Source: Auanema rhodensis
Taxonomy: Eukaryota > Nematoda > Chromadorea > Rhabditida > Rhabditidae
Direction of reading: 5' to 3'
Length of the DNA stretch: 64,000 nucleotides
Assembly (NCBI GenBank): GCA_964057225.1
Contig: OZ059895.1
Location: 21,462,688-21,526,687 of the forward strand
The notes below the pieces were generated by a model. The model searched no databases. It saw only the letters and a program-made list of their open reading frames with translations, and had not been told where the DNA came from. Each line of letters begins with the position of its first letter. Within the stretch, counting starts at the first letter, position 1. This document shows, piece by piece, positions 23,152-35,772 of this stretch. The translations under genes and the position numbers were made by a program.

Positions 23152-24906
23152 AACGATCATAACTAATTTTTCTATAAAGCGTTTCTCAATGTAGTATAGT
23201 GCATTCGATGCGGATTTTTAAGCTGCGTCGATCTGTGTTATCAGATTTGCGCTAGCTTAAAAATGCACCGAGATATCAACTGATATAAGTTCACACTTAT
23301 ATCCTCGATTTTCACCCTGAAGAATTAATTTTTTCGTTGAATAACATTGTCCATCGTCTTTGCCTTGAAAAAAGGAATCTAAAAACATCTACTTTTTGAT
23401 AAATTATTTTAAAATTTTTCGAAAAAATTTTTGTCAAAATGTTTTTGGAAGCAATGTTGAGTGTACATGGAAACTCAACATACACTAATGCATAATTTTT
23501 CAAACGATCATAACTAATTTTTCTATAAAGCGTTTCTCAATGTAGTATAGTGCATTCGATGCGGATTTTTAAGCTGCGTCGATCTGTGTTCTCAGATTTG
23601 CGCTAGCTTAAAAATGCACCGAGATATCAACTGATATAAGTTCACACTTATATCCTCGATTTTCACCCTGAAGAATTAATTTTTTCGTTGAATAACATTG
23701 TCCATCGTCTTTGCCTTAAAAAAAGGAATCTAAAAACATCTACTTTTTGATAAATTATTTTAAAATTTCTCGAAAAAATTTTTGTCAAAATGTTTTTGAA
23801 AGCAATGTTGAGTGTACATGGAAACTCAACATACACTAATGCATCATTTTTCAAACGATCATAACTAATTTTTCTATAAAGCGTTTCTCAATGTAGTATA
23901 GTGCATTCGATGCGGATTTTTAAGCTGCGTCGATCTGTGTTATCAGATTTGCGCTAGCTTAAAAATGCACCGAGATATCAACTGATATAAGTTCACACTT
24001 ATATCCTCGATTTTCACCCTGAAGAATTAATTTTTTCGTTGAATAACATTGTCCATCGTCTTTGCCTTGAAAAAAGGAATCTAAAAACATCTACTTTTTG
24101 ATAAATTATTTTAAAATTTTTCGAAAAAATTTTTGTCAAAATGTTTTTGGAAGCAATGTTGAGTGTACATGGAAACTCAACATACACTAATGCATAATTT
24201 TTCAAACGATCATAACTAATTTTTCTATAAAGCGTTTCTCAATGTAGTATAGTGCATTCGATGCGGATTTTTAAGCTGCGTCGATCTGTGTTCTCAGATT
24301 TGCGCTAGCTTAAAAATGCACCGAGATATCAACTGATATAAGTTCAAACTTATATCCTCGATTTTCACCCTGAAGAATTAATTTTTTCGTTGAATAACAT
24401 TGTCCATCGTCTTTGCCTTAAAAAAAGGAATCTAAAAACATCTACTTTTTGATAAATTATTTTAAAATTTCTCGAAAAAATTTTTGTCAAAATGTTTTTG
24501 GAAGCAATGTTGAGTGTACATGGAAACTCAACATACACTAATGCATCATTTTTCAAACGATCATAACTAATTTTTCTATAAAGCGTTTCTCAATGTAGTA
24601 TAGTGCATTCGATGCGGATTTTTAAGCTGCGTCGATCTGTGTTATCAGATTTGCGCTAGCTTAAAAATGCACCGAGATATCAACTGATATAAGTCCACAC
24701 TTATATCCTCGATTTTCACCCTGAAGAATTAATTTTTTCGTTGAATAACATTGTCCATCGTCTTTGCCTTGAAAAAAGGAATCTAAAAACATCTACTTTT
24801 TGATAAATTATTTTAAAATTTTTCGAAAAAATTTTTGTCAAAATGTTTTTGGAAGCAATGTTGAGTGTATATGGAAACTCAACATACACTAATGCATCAT
24901 TTTTCA
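23152..24906 (+). repeat. D1/D2 alternating run of five
   Basis: Starts are 23152 D1, 23503 D2 ('tttttgaaagc'), 23854 D1, 24205 D2 (loop change 'gttcaaactt') and 24556 D1 ('aagtccacac' and 'gtgtatatgg'). It is the D1-D2-D1 triplet with an extra D1-D2 pair inserted. Confidence 0.88.
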
Positions 24907-25957
24907 AACGATCATAACTAATTTTTCTATAAAGCGTTTCTCAATGTAGTATAGTGCATTCGATGCGGATTTTTAAGCTGCGTCGATCTGTGTTATCAGA
25001 TTTGCGCTAGCTTAAAAATGCACCGAGATATCAACTGATATAAGTTCACACTTATATCCTCGATTTTCACCCTGAAGAATTGATTTTTTCGTTGAATAAC
25101 ATTGTCCATCGTCTTTGCCTTGAAAAAAGGAATCTAAAAACATCTACTTTTGCTAGATTATTTTGAAATTTCTCGAAAAAATTTTTGTCAAAATGTTTTT
25201 GGAAGCAATGTTGAGTGTACATGGAAACTCAACATACACTAATGCATCATTTTTCAAACGATCATAACTAATTTTTCTATAAAGCGTTTCTCAATGTAGT
25301 ATAGTGCATTCGATGCGGATTTTTAAGCTGCGTCGATCTGTGTTATCAGATTTGCGCTAGCTTAAAAATGCACCGAGATATCAACTGATATAAGTTCACA
25401 CTTATATCCTCGATTTTCACCCTGAAGAATTAATTTTATCGTTGAATAACAATGTCCATCGTCTTTGCCTTGAAAAAAGGAATCTAAAAACATCTACTTT
25501 TTGCTAAATTATATTGAAATTTTTCGAAAAAATTTTTGTCAAAATGTTTTTGGAAGCAATGTTGAGTGTACATGGAAACTCAACATACACTAATGCATCA
25601 TTTTTCAAACGATCATAACTAATTTTTCTATAAAGCGTTTCTCAATGTAGTATAGTGCATTCGATGCGGATTTTTAAGCTGCGTCGATCTGTGTTATCAG
25701 ATTTGCGCTAGCTTAAAAATGCACCGAGATATCAACTGATATAAGTTCACACTTATATCCTCGATTTTCACCCTGAAGAATTGATTTTTTCGTTGAATAA
25801 CATTGTCCATCGTCTTTGCCTTGAAAAAAGGAATCTAAAAACATCTACTTTTGCTAGATTATTTTGAAATTTCTCGAAAAAATTTTTGTCAAAATGTTTT
25901 TGGAAGCAATGTTGAGTGTACATGGAAACTCAACATACACTAATGCATCATTTTTCA
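24907..25957 (+). repeat. G-Q-G spacer between D runs
   Basis: Starts are 24907 G, 25257 Q (with 'aattttatcg', which breaks the nearly invariant TTCG) and 25608 G. Confidence 0.85.
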
Positions 25958-27010
25958 AACGATCATAACTAATTTTTCTATAAAGCGTTTCTCAATGTAG
26001 TATAGTGCATTCGATGCGGATTTTTAAGCTGCGTCGATCTGTGTTATCAGATTTGCGCTAGCTTAAAAATGCACCGAGATATCAACTGATATAAGTTCAC
26101 ACTTATATCCTCGATTTTCACCCTGAAGAATTAATTTTTTCGTTGAATAACATTGTCCATCGTCTTTGCCTTGAAAAAAGGAATCTAAAAACATCTACTT
26201 TTTGATAAATTATTTTAAAATTTTTCGAAAAAATTTTTGTCAAAATGTTTTTGGAAGCAATGTTGAGTGTACATGGAAACTCAACATACACTAATGCATA
26301 ATTTTTCAAACGATCATAACTAATTTTTCTATAAAGCGTTTCTTAATGTAGTATAGTGCATTCGATGCGGATTTTTAAGCTGCGTCGATCTGTGTTCTCA
26401 GATTTGCGCTAGCTTAAAAATGCACCGAGATATCAACTGATATAAGTTCACACTTATATCCTCGATTTTCACCCTGAAGAATTAATTTTTTCGTTGAATA
26501 ACATTGTCCATCGTCTTTGCCTTAAAAAAAGGAATCTAAAAACATCTACTTTTTGATAAATTATTTTAAAATTTCTCGAAAAAATTTTTGTCAAAATTTT
26601 TTTGGAAGCAATGTTGAGTGTACATGGAAACTCAACATACACTAATGCATCATTTTTCAAACGATCATAACTAATTTTTCTATAAAGCGTTTCTCAATGT
26701 AGTATAGTGCATTCGATGCGGATTTTTAAGCTGCGTCGATCTGTGTTATCAGATTTGCGCTAGCTTAAAAATGCACCGAGATATCAACTGATATAAGTCC
26801 ACACTTATATCCTCGATTTTCACCCTGAAGAATTAATTTTTTCGTTGAATAACATTGTCCATCGTCTTTGCCTTGAAAAAAGGAATCTAAAAACATCTAC
26901 TTTTTGATAAATTATTTTAAAATTTTTCGAAAAAATTTTTGTCAAAATGTTTTTGGAAGCAATGTTGAGTGTACATGGAAACTCAACATACACTAATGCA
27001 TCATTTTTCA
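25958..27010 (+). repeat. D1-D2-D1 triplet, third occurrence
   Basis: Starts are 25958 D1, 26309 D2 ('tttcttaatg' and 'caaaattttt') and 26660 D1 ('aagtccacac'). The offset from the triplet start at 23152 is 2806 bases, and 6663 from that at 19295. Confidence 0.85.
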
Positions 27011-28061
27011 AACGATCATAACTAATTTTTCTATAAAGCGTTTCTCAATGTAGTATAGTGCATTCGATGCGGATTTTTAAGCTGCGTCGATCTGTGTTAT
27101 CAGATTTGCGCTAGCTTAAAAATGCACCGAGATATCAACTGATATAAGTTCACACTTATATCCTCGATTTTCACCCTGAAGAAATGATTTTTTCGTTGAA
27201 TAACATTGTCCATCGTCTTTGCCTTGAAAAAAGGAATCTAAAAACATCTACTTTTTGATAAATTATTTTAAAATTTCTCGAAAAAATTTTTGTCAAAATG
27301 TTTTTGGAAGCAATGTTGAGTGTACATGGAAACTCAACATACACTAATGCATCATTTTTCAAACGATCATAACTAATTTTTCTATAAAGCGTTTCTCAAT
27401 GTAGTATAGTGCATTCGATGCGGATTTTTAAGCTGCGTCGATCTGTGTTATCAGATTTGCGCTAGCTTAAAAATGCACCGAGATATCAACTGATATAAGT
27501 TCACACTTATATCCTCGATTTTCACCCTGAAGAATTGATTTTTTCGTTGAATAACATTGTCCATCGTCTTTGCCTTGAAAAAAGGAATCTGAAAACATCT
27601 ACTTTTGCTAGATTATTTTGAAATTTCTCGAAAAAATTTTTGTCAAAATGTTTTTGGAAGCAATGTTGAGTGTACATGGAAACTCAACATACACTAATGC
27701 ATCATTTTTCAAACGATCATAACTAATTTTTCTATAAAGCGTTTCTCAATGTAGTATAGTGCATTCGATGCGGATTTTTAAGCTGCGTCGATCTGTGTTA
27801 TCAGATTTCCGCTAGCTTAAAAATGCACCGAGATATCAACTGATATAAGTTCACACTTATATCCTCGATTTTCACCCTGAAGAATTAATTTTTTCGTTGA
27901 ATAACATTGTCCATCGTCTTTGCCTTGAAAAAAGGAATCTAAAAACATCTACTTTTTCATAAATTATTTTAAAATTTTTCGAAAAAATTTTTGTCAAAAT
28001 GTTTTGGAAGCAATGTTGAGTGTACATGGAAACTCAACATACACTAATGCATAATTTTTCA
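27011..28061 (+). repeat. D4-G-F triplet, copy 1
   Basis: Starts are 27011 (D4 with 'gaaatgatt'), 27362 (G with 'aatctgaaaac') and 27712 (F with 'agatttccgc'). F is recognised by 'tttttcataaa' and a T loss in 'atgttttgg'. The triplet recurs twice in tandem at 30165-32266. The F monomer also opens the larger unit that follows. Confidence 0.85.
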
Positions 28062-29813
28062 AACGATCATAACTAATTTTTCTATAAAGCGTTTCTCAAT
28101 GTAGTATAGTGCATTCGATGCGGATTTTTAAGCTGCGTCGATCTGTGTTATCAGATTTGCGCTAGCTTAAAAATGCACCGAGATATCAACTGATATAAGT
28201 TCACACTTATATCCTCGATTTTCACCCTGAAGAATTAATTTTTTCGTTGAATAACAATGTCCATCGTCTTTGCCTTGAAAAAAGGAATCTAAAAACATCT
28301 ACTTTTTGCTAAATTATATTGAAATTTTTCGAAAAAATTTTTGTCAAAATGTTTTTGGAAGCAATGTTGAGTGTACATGGAAACTCAACATACACTAATG
28401 CATCATTTTTCAAACGATCATAACTAATTTTTCTATAAAGCGTTTCTCAATGTAGTATAGTGCATTCGATGCGGATTTTTAAGCTGCGTCGATCTGTGTT
28501 ATCAGATTTGCGCTAGCTTAAAAATGCACCGAGATATCAACTGATATAAGTTCACACTTATATCCTCGATTTTCAACCTGAAGAATTAATTTTTTCGTTG
28601 AATAACATTGTCCATCGTCTTTGCCTTGAAAAAAGGAATCTAAAAACATCTACTTTTGCTAGATTATTTTGAAATTTCTCGAAAAAATTTTTGTCAAAAT
28701 GTTTTTGGAAGCAATGTTGAGTGTACATGGAAACTCAACATACAATAATGCATCATTTTTCAAACGATCATAACTAATTTTTCTATAAAGCGTTTCTCAA
28801 TGTAGTATAGTGCATTCGATGCGGATTTTTAAGCTGCGTCGATCTGTGTTATCAGATTTGCGCTAGCTTAAAAATGCACCGAGATATCAACTGATATAAG
28901 TTCACACTTATATCCTCGATTTTCACCCTGAAGAATTGATTTTTTCGTTGAATAACATTGTCCATCGTCTTTGCCTTGAAAAAAGGAATCTAAAAACATC
29001 TACTTTTGCTGGATTATTTTGAAATTTCTCGAAAAAATTTTTGTCAAAATGTTTTTGGAAGCAATGTTGAGTGTACATGGAAACTCAACATACACTAATG
29101 CATAATTTTTCAAACGATCATAACTAATTTTTGTATTAAGCGTTTCTCAATGTAGTATAGTGCATTCGATGCGGATTTTTAAGCTGCGTCGATCTGTGTT
29201 ATCAGATTTGCGCTAGCTTAAAAATGCACCGAGATATCAACTGATATAAGTTCACACTTATATCCTCGATTTTCACCCTGAAGAATTGATTTTTTCGTTG
29301 AATAACATTGTCCATCGTCTTTGCCTTGAAAAAAAGAATCTAAAAACATCTACTTTTGCTAGATTATTTTGAAATTTCTCGAAAAAATTTTTGTCAAAAT
29401 GTTTTTGGAAGCAATGTTGAGTGTACATGGAAACTCAACATACACTAATGCATCATTTTTCAAACGATCATAACTAATTTTTCTATAAAGCGTTTCTCAA
29501 TGTAGTATAGTGCATTCGATGCGGATTTTTAAGCTGCGTCGATCTGTGTTATCAGATTTGCGCTAGCTTAAAAATGCACCGAGATATCAACTGATATAAG
29601 TTCACACTTATATCCTCGATTTTCACCCTGAAGAATTAATTTTTTCGTTGAATAACATTGTCCATCGTCTTTGCCTTAAAAAAAGGAATCTAAAAACATC
29701 TACTTTTTGATAAATTATTTTAAAATTTTTCGAAAAAATTTTTGTCAAAATGTTTTTGGAAGCAATGTTGAGTGTACATGGAAACTCAACATACACTAAT
29801 GCATAATTTTTCA
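27712..29813 (+). repeat. Short copy of the F-Q-H-G-G-D3 higher-order unit
   Basis: Starts are 27712 F, 28062 Q, 28413 H (with 'catacaataatg'), 28763 G ('ttgctggatt'), 29113 G (with 'gtattaagcg' and private 'aaaaaagaatc') and 29463 D3. The same six in the same order begin the units at 31917 and 35773, with the rare 'catacaataatg' and 'gctggatt' markers. Confidence 0.88.
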
Positions 29814-30164
29814 AACGATCATAACTAATTTTTCTATAAAGCGTTTCTCAATGTAGTATAGTGCATTCGATGCGGATTTTTAAGCTGCGTCGATCTGTGT
29901 TATCAGATTTGCGCTAGCTTAAAAATGCACCGAGATATCAACTGATATAAGTTCACACTTATATCCTCGATTTTCACCCTGAAGAATTGATTTTTTCGTT
30001 GAATAACATTGTCCATCGTCTTTGCCTTGAAAAAAGGAATCTAAAAACATCTACTTTTTGATAAATTATTTTAAAATTTCTCGAAAAAATTTTTGTCAAA
30101 ATGTTTTTGGAAGCAATGTTGAGTGTACATGGAAACTCAACATACACTAATGCATCATTTTTCA
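29814..30164 (+). repeat. Single D4 monomer
   Basis: It has 'gaattgatt', 'ttgaaaaaagg', 'tttgataaatt' and 'ttctcg'. It sits before the two D4-G-F triplets and may be the left edge of that amplification. Confidence 0.75.
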
Positions 30165-31215
30165 AACGATCATAACTAATTTTTCTATAAAGCGTTTCTC
30201 AATGTAGTATAGTGCATTCGATGCGGATTTTTAAGCTGCGTCGATCTGTGTTATCAGATTTGCGCTAGCTTAAAAATGCACCGAGATATCAACTGATATA
30301 AGTTCACACTTATATCCTCGATTTTCACCCTGAAGAATTGATTTTTTCGTTGAATAACATTGTCCATCGTCTTTGCCTTGAAAAAAGGAATCTAAAAACA
30401 TCTACTTTTTGATAAATTATTTTAAAATTTCTCGAAAAAATTTTTGTCAAAATGTTTTTGGAAGCAATGTTGAGTGTACATGGAAACTCAACATACACTA
30501 ATGCATCATTTTTCAAACGATCATAACTAATTTTTCTATAAAGCGTTTCTCAATGTAGTATAGTGCATTCGATGCGGATTTTTAAGCTGCGTCGATCTGT
30601 GTTATCAGATTTGCGCTAGCTTAAAAATGCACCGAGATATCAACTGATATAAGTTCACACTTATATCCTCGATTTTCACCCTGAAGAATTGATTTTTTCG
30701 TTGAATAACATTGTCCATCGTCTTTGCCTTGAAAAAAGGAATCTGAAAACATCTACTTTTGCTAGATTATTTTGAAATTTCTCGAAAAAATTTTTGTCAA
30801 AATGTTTTTGGAAGCAATGTTGAGTGTACATGGAAACTCAACATACACTAATGCATCATTTTTCAAACGATCATAACTAATTTTTCTATAAAGCGTTTCT
30901 CAATGTAGTATAGTGCATTCGATGCGGATTTTTAAGCTGCGTCGATCTGTGTTATCAGATTTGCGCTAGCTTAAAAATGCACCGAGATATCAACTGATAT
31001 AAGTTCACACTTATATCCTCGATTTTCACCCTGAAGAATTAATTTTTTCGTTGAATAACATTGTCCATCGTCTTTGCCTTGAAAAAAGGAATCTAAAAAC
31101 ATCTACTTTTTCATAAATTATTTTAAAATTTTTCGAAAAAATTTTTGTCAAAATGTTTTGGAAGCAATGTTGAGTGTACATGGAAACTCAACATACACTA
31201 ATGCATAATTTTTCA
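30165..31215 (+). repeat. D4-G-F triplet, copy 2
   Basis: Starts are 30165 D4, 30516 G ('aatctgaaaac') and 30866 F. It is followed directly by another copy at a 1051-base offset. Confidence 0.88.
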
Positions 31216-32266
31216 AACGATCATAACTAATTTTTCTATAAAGCGTTTCTCAATGTAGTATAGTGCATTCGATGCGGATTTTTAAGCTGCGTCGATCTGT
31301 GTTATCAGATTTGCGCTAGCTTAAAAATGCACCGAGATATCAACTGATATAAGTTCACACTTATATCCTCGATTTTCACCCTGAAGAATTGATTTTTTCG
31401 TTGAATAACATTGTCCATCGTCTTTGCCTTGAAAAAAGGAATCTAAAAACATCTACTTTTTGATAAATTATTTTAAAATTTCTCGAAAAAATTTTTGTCA
31501 AAATGTTTTTGGAAGCAATGTTGAGTGTACATGGAAACTCAACATACACTAATGCATCATTTTTCAAACGATCATAACTAATTTTTCTATAAAGCGTTTC
31601 TCAATGTAGTATAGTGCATTCGATGCGGATTTTTAAGCTGCGTCGATCTGTGTTATCAGATTTGCGCTAGCTTAAAAATGCACCGAGATATCAACTGATA
31701 TAAGTTCACACTTATATCCTCGATTTTCACCCTGAAGAATTGATTTTTTCTTTGAATAACATTGTCCATCGTCTTTGCCTTGAAAAAAGGAATCTGAAAA
31801 CATCTACTTTTGCTAGATTATTTTGAAATTTCTCGAAAAAATTTTTGTCAAAATGTTTTTGGAAGCAATGTTGAGTGTACATGGAAACTCAACATACACT
31901 AATGCATCATTTTTCAAACGATCATAACTAATTTTTCTATAAAGCGTTTCTCAATGTAGTATAGTGCATTCGATGCGGATTTTTAAGCTGCGTCGATCTG
32001 TGTTATCAGATTTGCGCTAGCTTAAAAATGCACCGAGATATCAACTGATATAAGTTCACACTTATATCCTCGATTTTCACCCTGAAGAATTAATTTTTTC
32101 GTTGAATAACATTGTCCATCGTCTTTGCCTTGAAAAAAGGAATCTAAAAACATCTACTTTTTCATAAATTATTTTAAAATTTTTCGAAAAAATTTTTGTC
32201 AAAATGTTTTGGAAGCAATGTTGAGTGTACATGGAAACTCAACATACACTAATGCATAATTTTTCA
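31216..32266 (+). repeat. D4-G-F triplet, copy 3
   Basis: Starts are 31216 D4, 31567 G (private 'ttttttctttg', which removes the TTCG) and 31917 F. The F monomer is shared with the start of the long unit at 31917. Confidence 0.87.
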
Positions 32267-35200
32267 AACGATCATAACTAATTTTTCTATAAAGCGTTTC
32301 TCAATGTAGTATAGTGCATTCGATGCGGATTTTTAAGCTGCGTCGATCTGTGTTATCAGATTTGCGCTAGCTTAAAAATGCACCGAGATATCAACTGATA
32401 TAAGTTCACACTTATATCCTCGATTTTCACCCTGACGAATTAATTTTTTCGTTGAATAACAATGTCCATCGTCTTTGCCTTGAAAAAAGGAATCTAAAAA
32501 CATCTACTTTTTGCTAAATTATATTGAAATTTTTCGAAAAAATTTTTGTCAAAATGTTTTTGGAAGCAATGTTGAGTGTACATGGAAACTCAACATACAC
32601 TAATGCATCATTTTTCAAACGATCATAACTAATTTTTCTATAAAGCGTTTCTCAATGTAGTATAGTGCATTCGATGCGGATTTTTAAGCTGCGTCGATCT
32701 GTGTTATCAGATTTGCGCTAGCTTAAAAATGCACCGAGATATCAACTGATATAAGTTCACACTTATATCCTCGATTTTCAACCTGAAGAATTAATTTTTT
32801 CGTTGAATAACATTGTCCATCGTCTTTGCCTTGAAAAAAGGAATTTAAAAACATCTACTTTTGCTAGATTATTTTGAAATTTCTCGAAAAAATTTTTGTC
32901 AAAATGTTTTTGGAAGCAATGTTGAGTGTACATGGAAACTCAACATACAATAATGCATCATTTTTCAAACGATCATAACTAATTTTTCTATAAAGCGTTT
33001 CTCAATGTAGTATAGTGCATTCGATGCGGATTTTTAAGCTGCGTCGATCTGTGTTATCAGATTTGCGCTAGCTTAAAAATGCACCGAGATATCAACTGAT
33101 ATAAGTTCACACTTATATCCTCGATTTTCACCCTGAAGAATTGATTTTTTCGTTGAATAACATTGTCCATCGTCTTTGCCTTGAAAAAAGGAATCTAAAA
33201 ACATCTACTTTTGCTGGATTATTTTGAAATTTCTCGAAAAAATTTTTGTCAAAATGTTTTTGGAAGCAATGTTGAGTGTACATGGAAACTCAACATACAC
33301 TAATGCATAATTTTTCAAACGATCATAACTAATTTTTGTATTAAGCGTTTCTCAATGTAGTATAGTGCATTCGATGCGGATTTTTAAGCTGCGTCGATCT
33401 GTGTTATCAGATTTGCGCTAGCTTAAAAATGCACCGAGATATCAACTGATATAAGTTCACACTTATATCCTCGATTTTCACCCTGAAGAATTGATTTTTT
33501 CGTTGAATAACATTGTCCATCGTCTTTGCCTTGAAAAAAGGAATCTAAAAACATCTACTTTTGCTAGATTATTTTGAAATTTCTCGAAAAAATTTTTGTC
33601 AAAATGTTTTTGGAAGCAATGTTGAGTGTACATGGAAACTCAACATACACTAATGCATCATTTTTCAAACGATCATAACTAATTTTTCTATAAAGCGTTT
33701 CTCAATGTAGTATAGTGCATTCGATGCGGATTTTTAAGCTGCGTCGATCTGTGTTATCAGATTTGCGCTAGCTTAAAAATGCACCGAGATATCAACTGAT
33801 ATAAGTTCACACTTATATCCTCGATTTTCACCCTGAAGAATTAATTTTTTCGTTGAATAACATTGTCCATCGTCTTTGCCTTAAAAAAAGGAATCTAAAA
33901 ACATCTACTTTTTGATAAATTATTTTAAAATTTTTCGAAAAAATTTTTGTCAAAATGTTTTTGGAAGCAATGTTGAGTGTACATGGAAACTCAACATACA
34001 CTAATGCATAATTTTTCAAACGATCATAACTAATTTTTGTATTAAGCGTTTCTCAATGTAGTATAGTGCATTCGATGCGGATTTTTAAGCTGCGTCGATC
34101 TGTGTTATCAGATTTGCGCTAGCTTAAAAATGCACCGAGATATCAACTGATATAAGTTCACACTTATATCCTCGATTTTCACCCTGAAGAATTAATTTTT
34201 TCGTTGAATAACAATGTCCATCGTCTTTGCCTTGAAAAAAGGAATCTAAAAACATCTACTTTTTGCTAAATTATATTGAAATTTTTCGAAAAAATTTTTG
34301 TCAAAATGTTTTTGGAAGCAATGTTGAGTGTACATGGAAACTCAACATACACTAATGCATCATTTTTCAAACGATCATAACTAATTTTTCTATAAAGCGT
34401 TTCTCAATGTAGTATAGTGCATTCGATGCGGATTTTTAAGCTGCGTCGATCTGTGTTATCAGATTTGCGCTAGCTTAAAAATGCACCGAGATATCAACTG
34501 ATATAAGTTCACACTTATATCCTCGATTTTCACCCTGAAGAATTAATTTTTTCGTTGAATAACAATGTCCATCGTCTTTGCCTTGAAAAAAGGAATCTAA
34601 AAACATCTACTTTTTGCTAAATTATATTGAAATTTTTCGAAAAAATTTTTGTCAAAATGTTTTTGGAAGCAATGTTGAGTGTACATGGAAACTCAACATA
34701 CACTAATGCATCATTTTTCAAACGATCATAACTAATTTTTCTATAAAGCGTTTCTCAATGTAGTATAGTGCATTCGAAGCGGATTTTTAAGCTGCGTCGA
34801 TCTGTGTTATCAGATTTGCGCTAGCTTAAAAATGCACCGAGATATCAACTGATATAAGTTCTTACTTATATCCTCGATTTTCACCCTGAAGAATTGATTT
34901 TTTCGTTGAATAACATTGTCCATCGTCTTTGCCTTAAAAAAAGGAATCTAAAAACATCTACTTTTTGCTAAATTATATTGAAATTTCTCGAAAAAATTTT
35001 TGTCAAAATGTTTTTGGAAGCAATGTTGAGTGTACATGGAAACTCAACATACACTAATGCATCATTTTTCAAACGATCATAACTAATTTTTCTATAAAGC
35101 GTTTCTCAATGTAGTATAGTGCATTCGATGCGGATTTTTAAGCTGCGTCGATCTGTGTTATCAGATTTGCGCTAGCTTAAAAATGCACCGAGATATCAAC

Positions 35201-35772
35201 TGAAATAAGTTCACACTTATATCCTCGATTTTCACCCTGAAGAATTAATTTTTTCGTTGAATAACATTGTCCATCGTCTTTGCCTTAAAAAAAGGAATCT
35301 AAAAACATCTACTTTTTGATAAATTATTTTAAAATTTTTCGAAAAAATTTTTGTCAAAATGTTTTTGGAAGCAATGTTGAGTGTACATGGAAACTCAACA
35401 TACACTAATGCATCATTTTTCAAACGATCATAACTAATTTTTCTATAAAGCGTTTCTCAATGTAGTATAGTGCATTCGATGCGGATTTTTAAGCTGCGTC
35501 GATCTGTGTTCTCAGATTTGCGCTAGCTTAAAAATGTACCGAGATATCAACTGATATAAGTTCACACTTATATCCTCGATTTTCACCCTGAAGAATTAAT
35601 TTTTTCGTTGAATAACATTGTCCATCGTCTTTGCCTTAAAAAAAGGAATCTAAAAACATCTACTTGTGCTAGATTATTTTGAAATTTCTCGAAAAAATTT
35701 TTGTCAAAATGTTTTTGGAAGCAATGTTGAGTGTACATGGAAACTCAACATACACTAATGCATCATTTTTCA
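31917..35772 (+). repeat. Eleven-monomer higher-order unit
   Basis: Starts are 31917 F, 32267 Q ('ctgacgaatt'), 32618 H ('gaatttaaaa', 'catacaataatg'), 32968 G ('gctggatt'), 33318 G, 33668 D3, 34019 Q, 34370 Q, 34721 (G/Q chimera with loop change 'gttcttactt'), 35072 D3 ('ctgaaataag') and 35423 N ('aaaatgtacc'). The next unit repeats all of these markers but has one Q monomer instead of two. Confidence 0.9.
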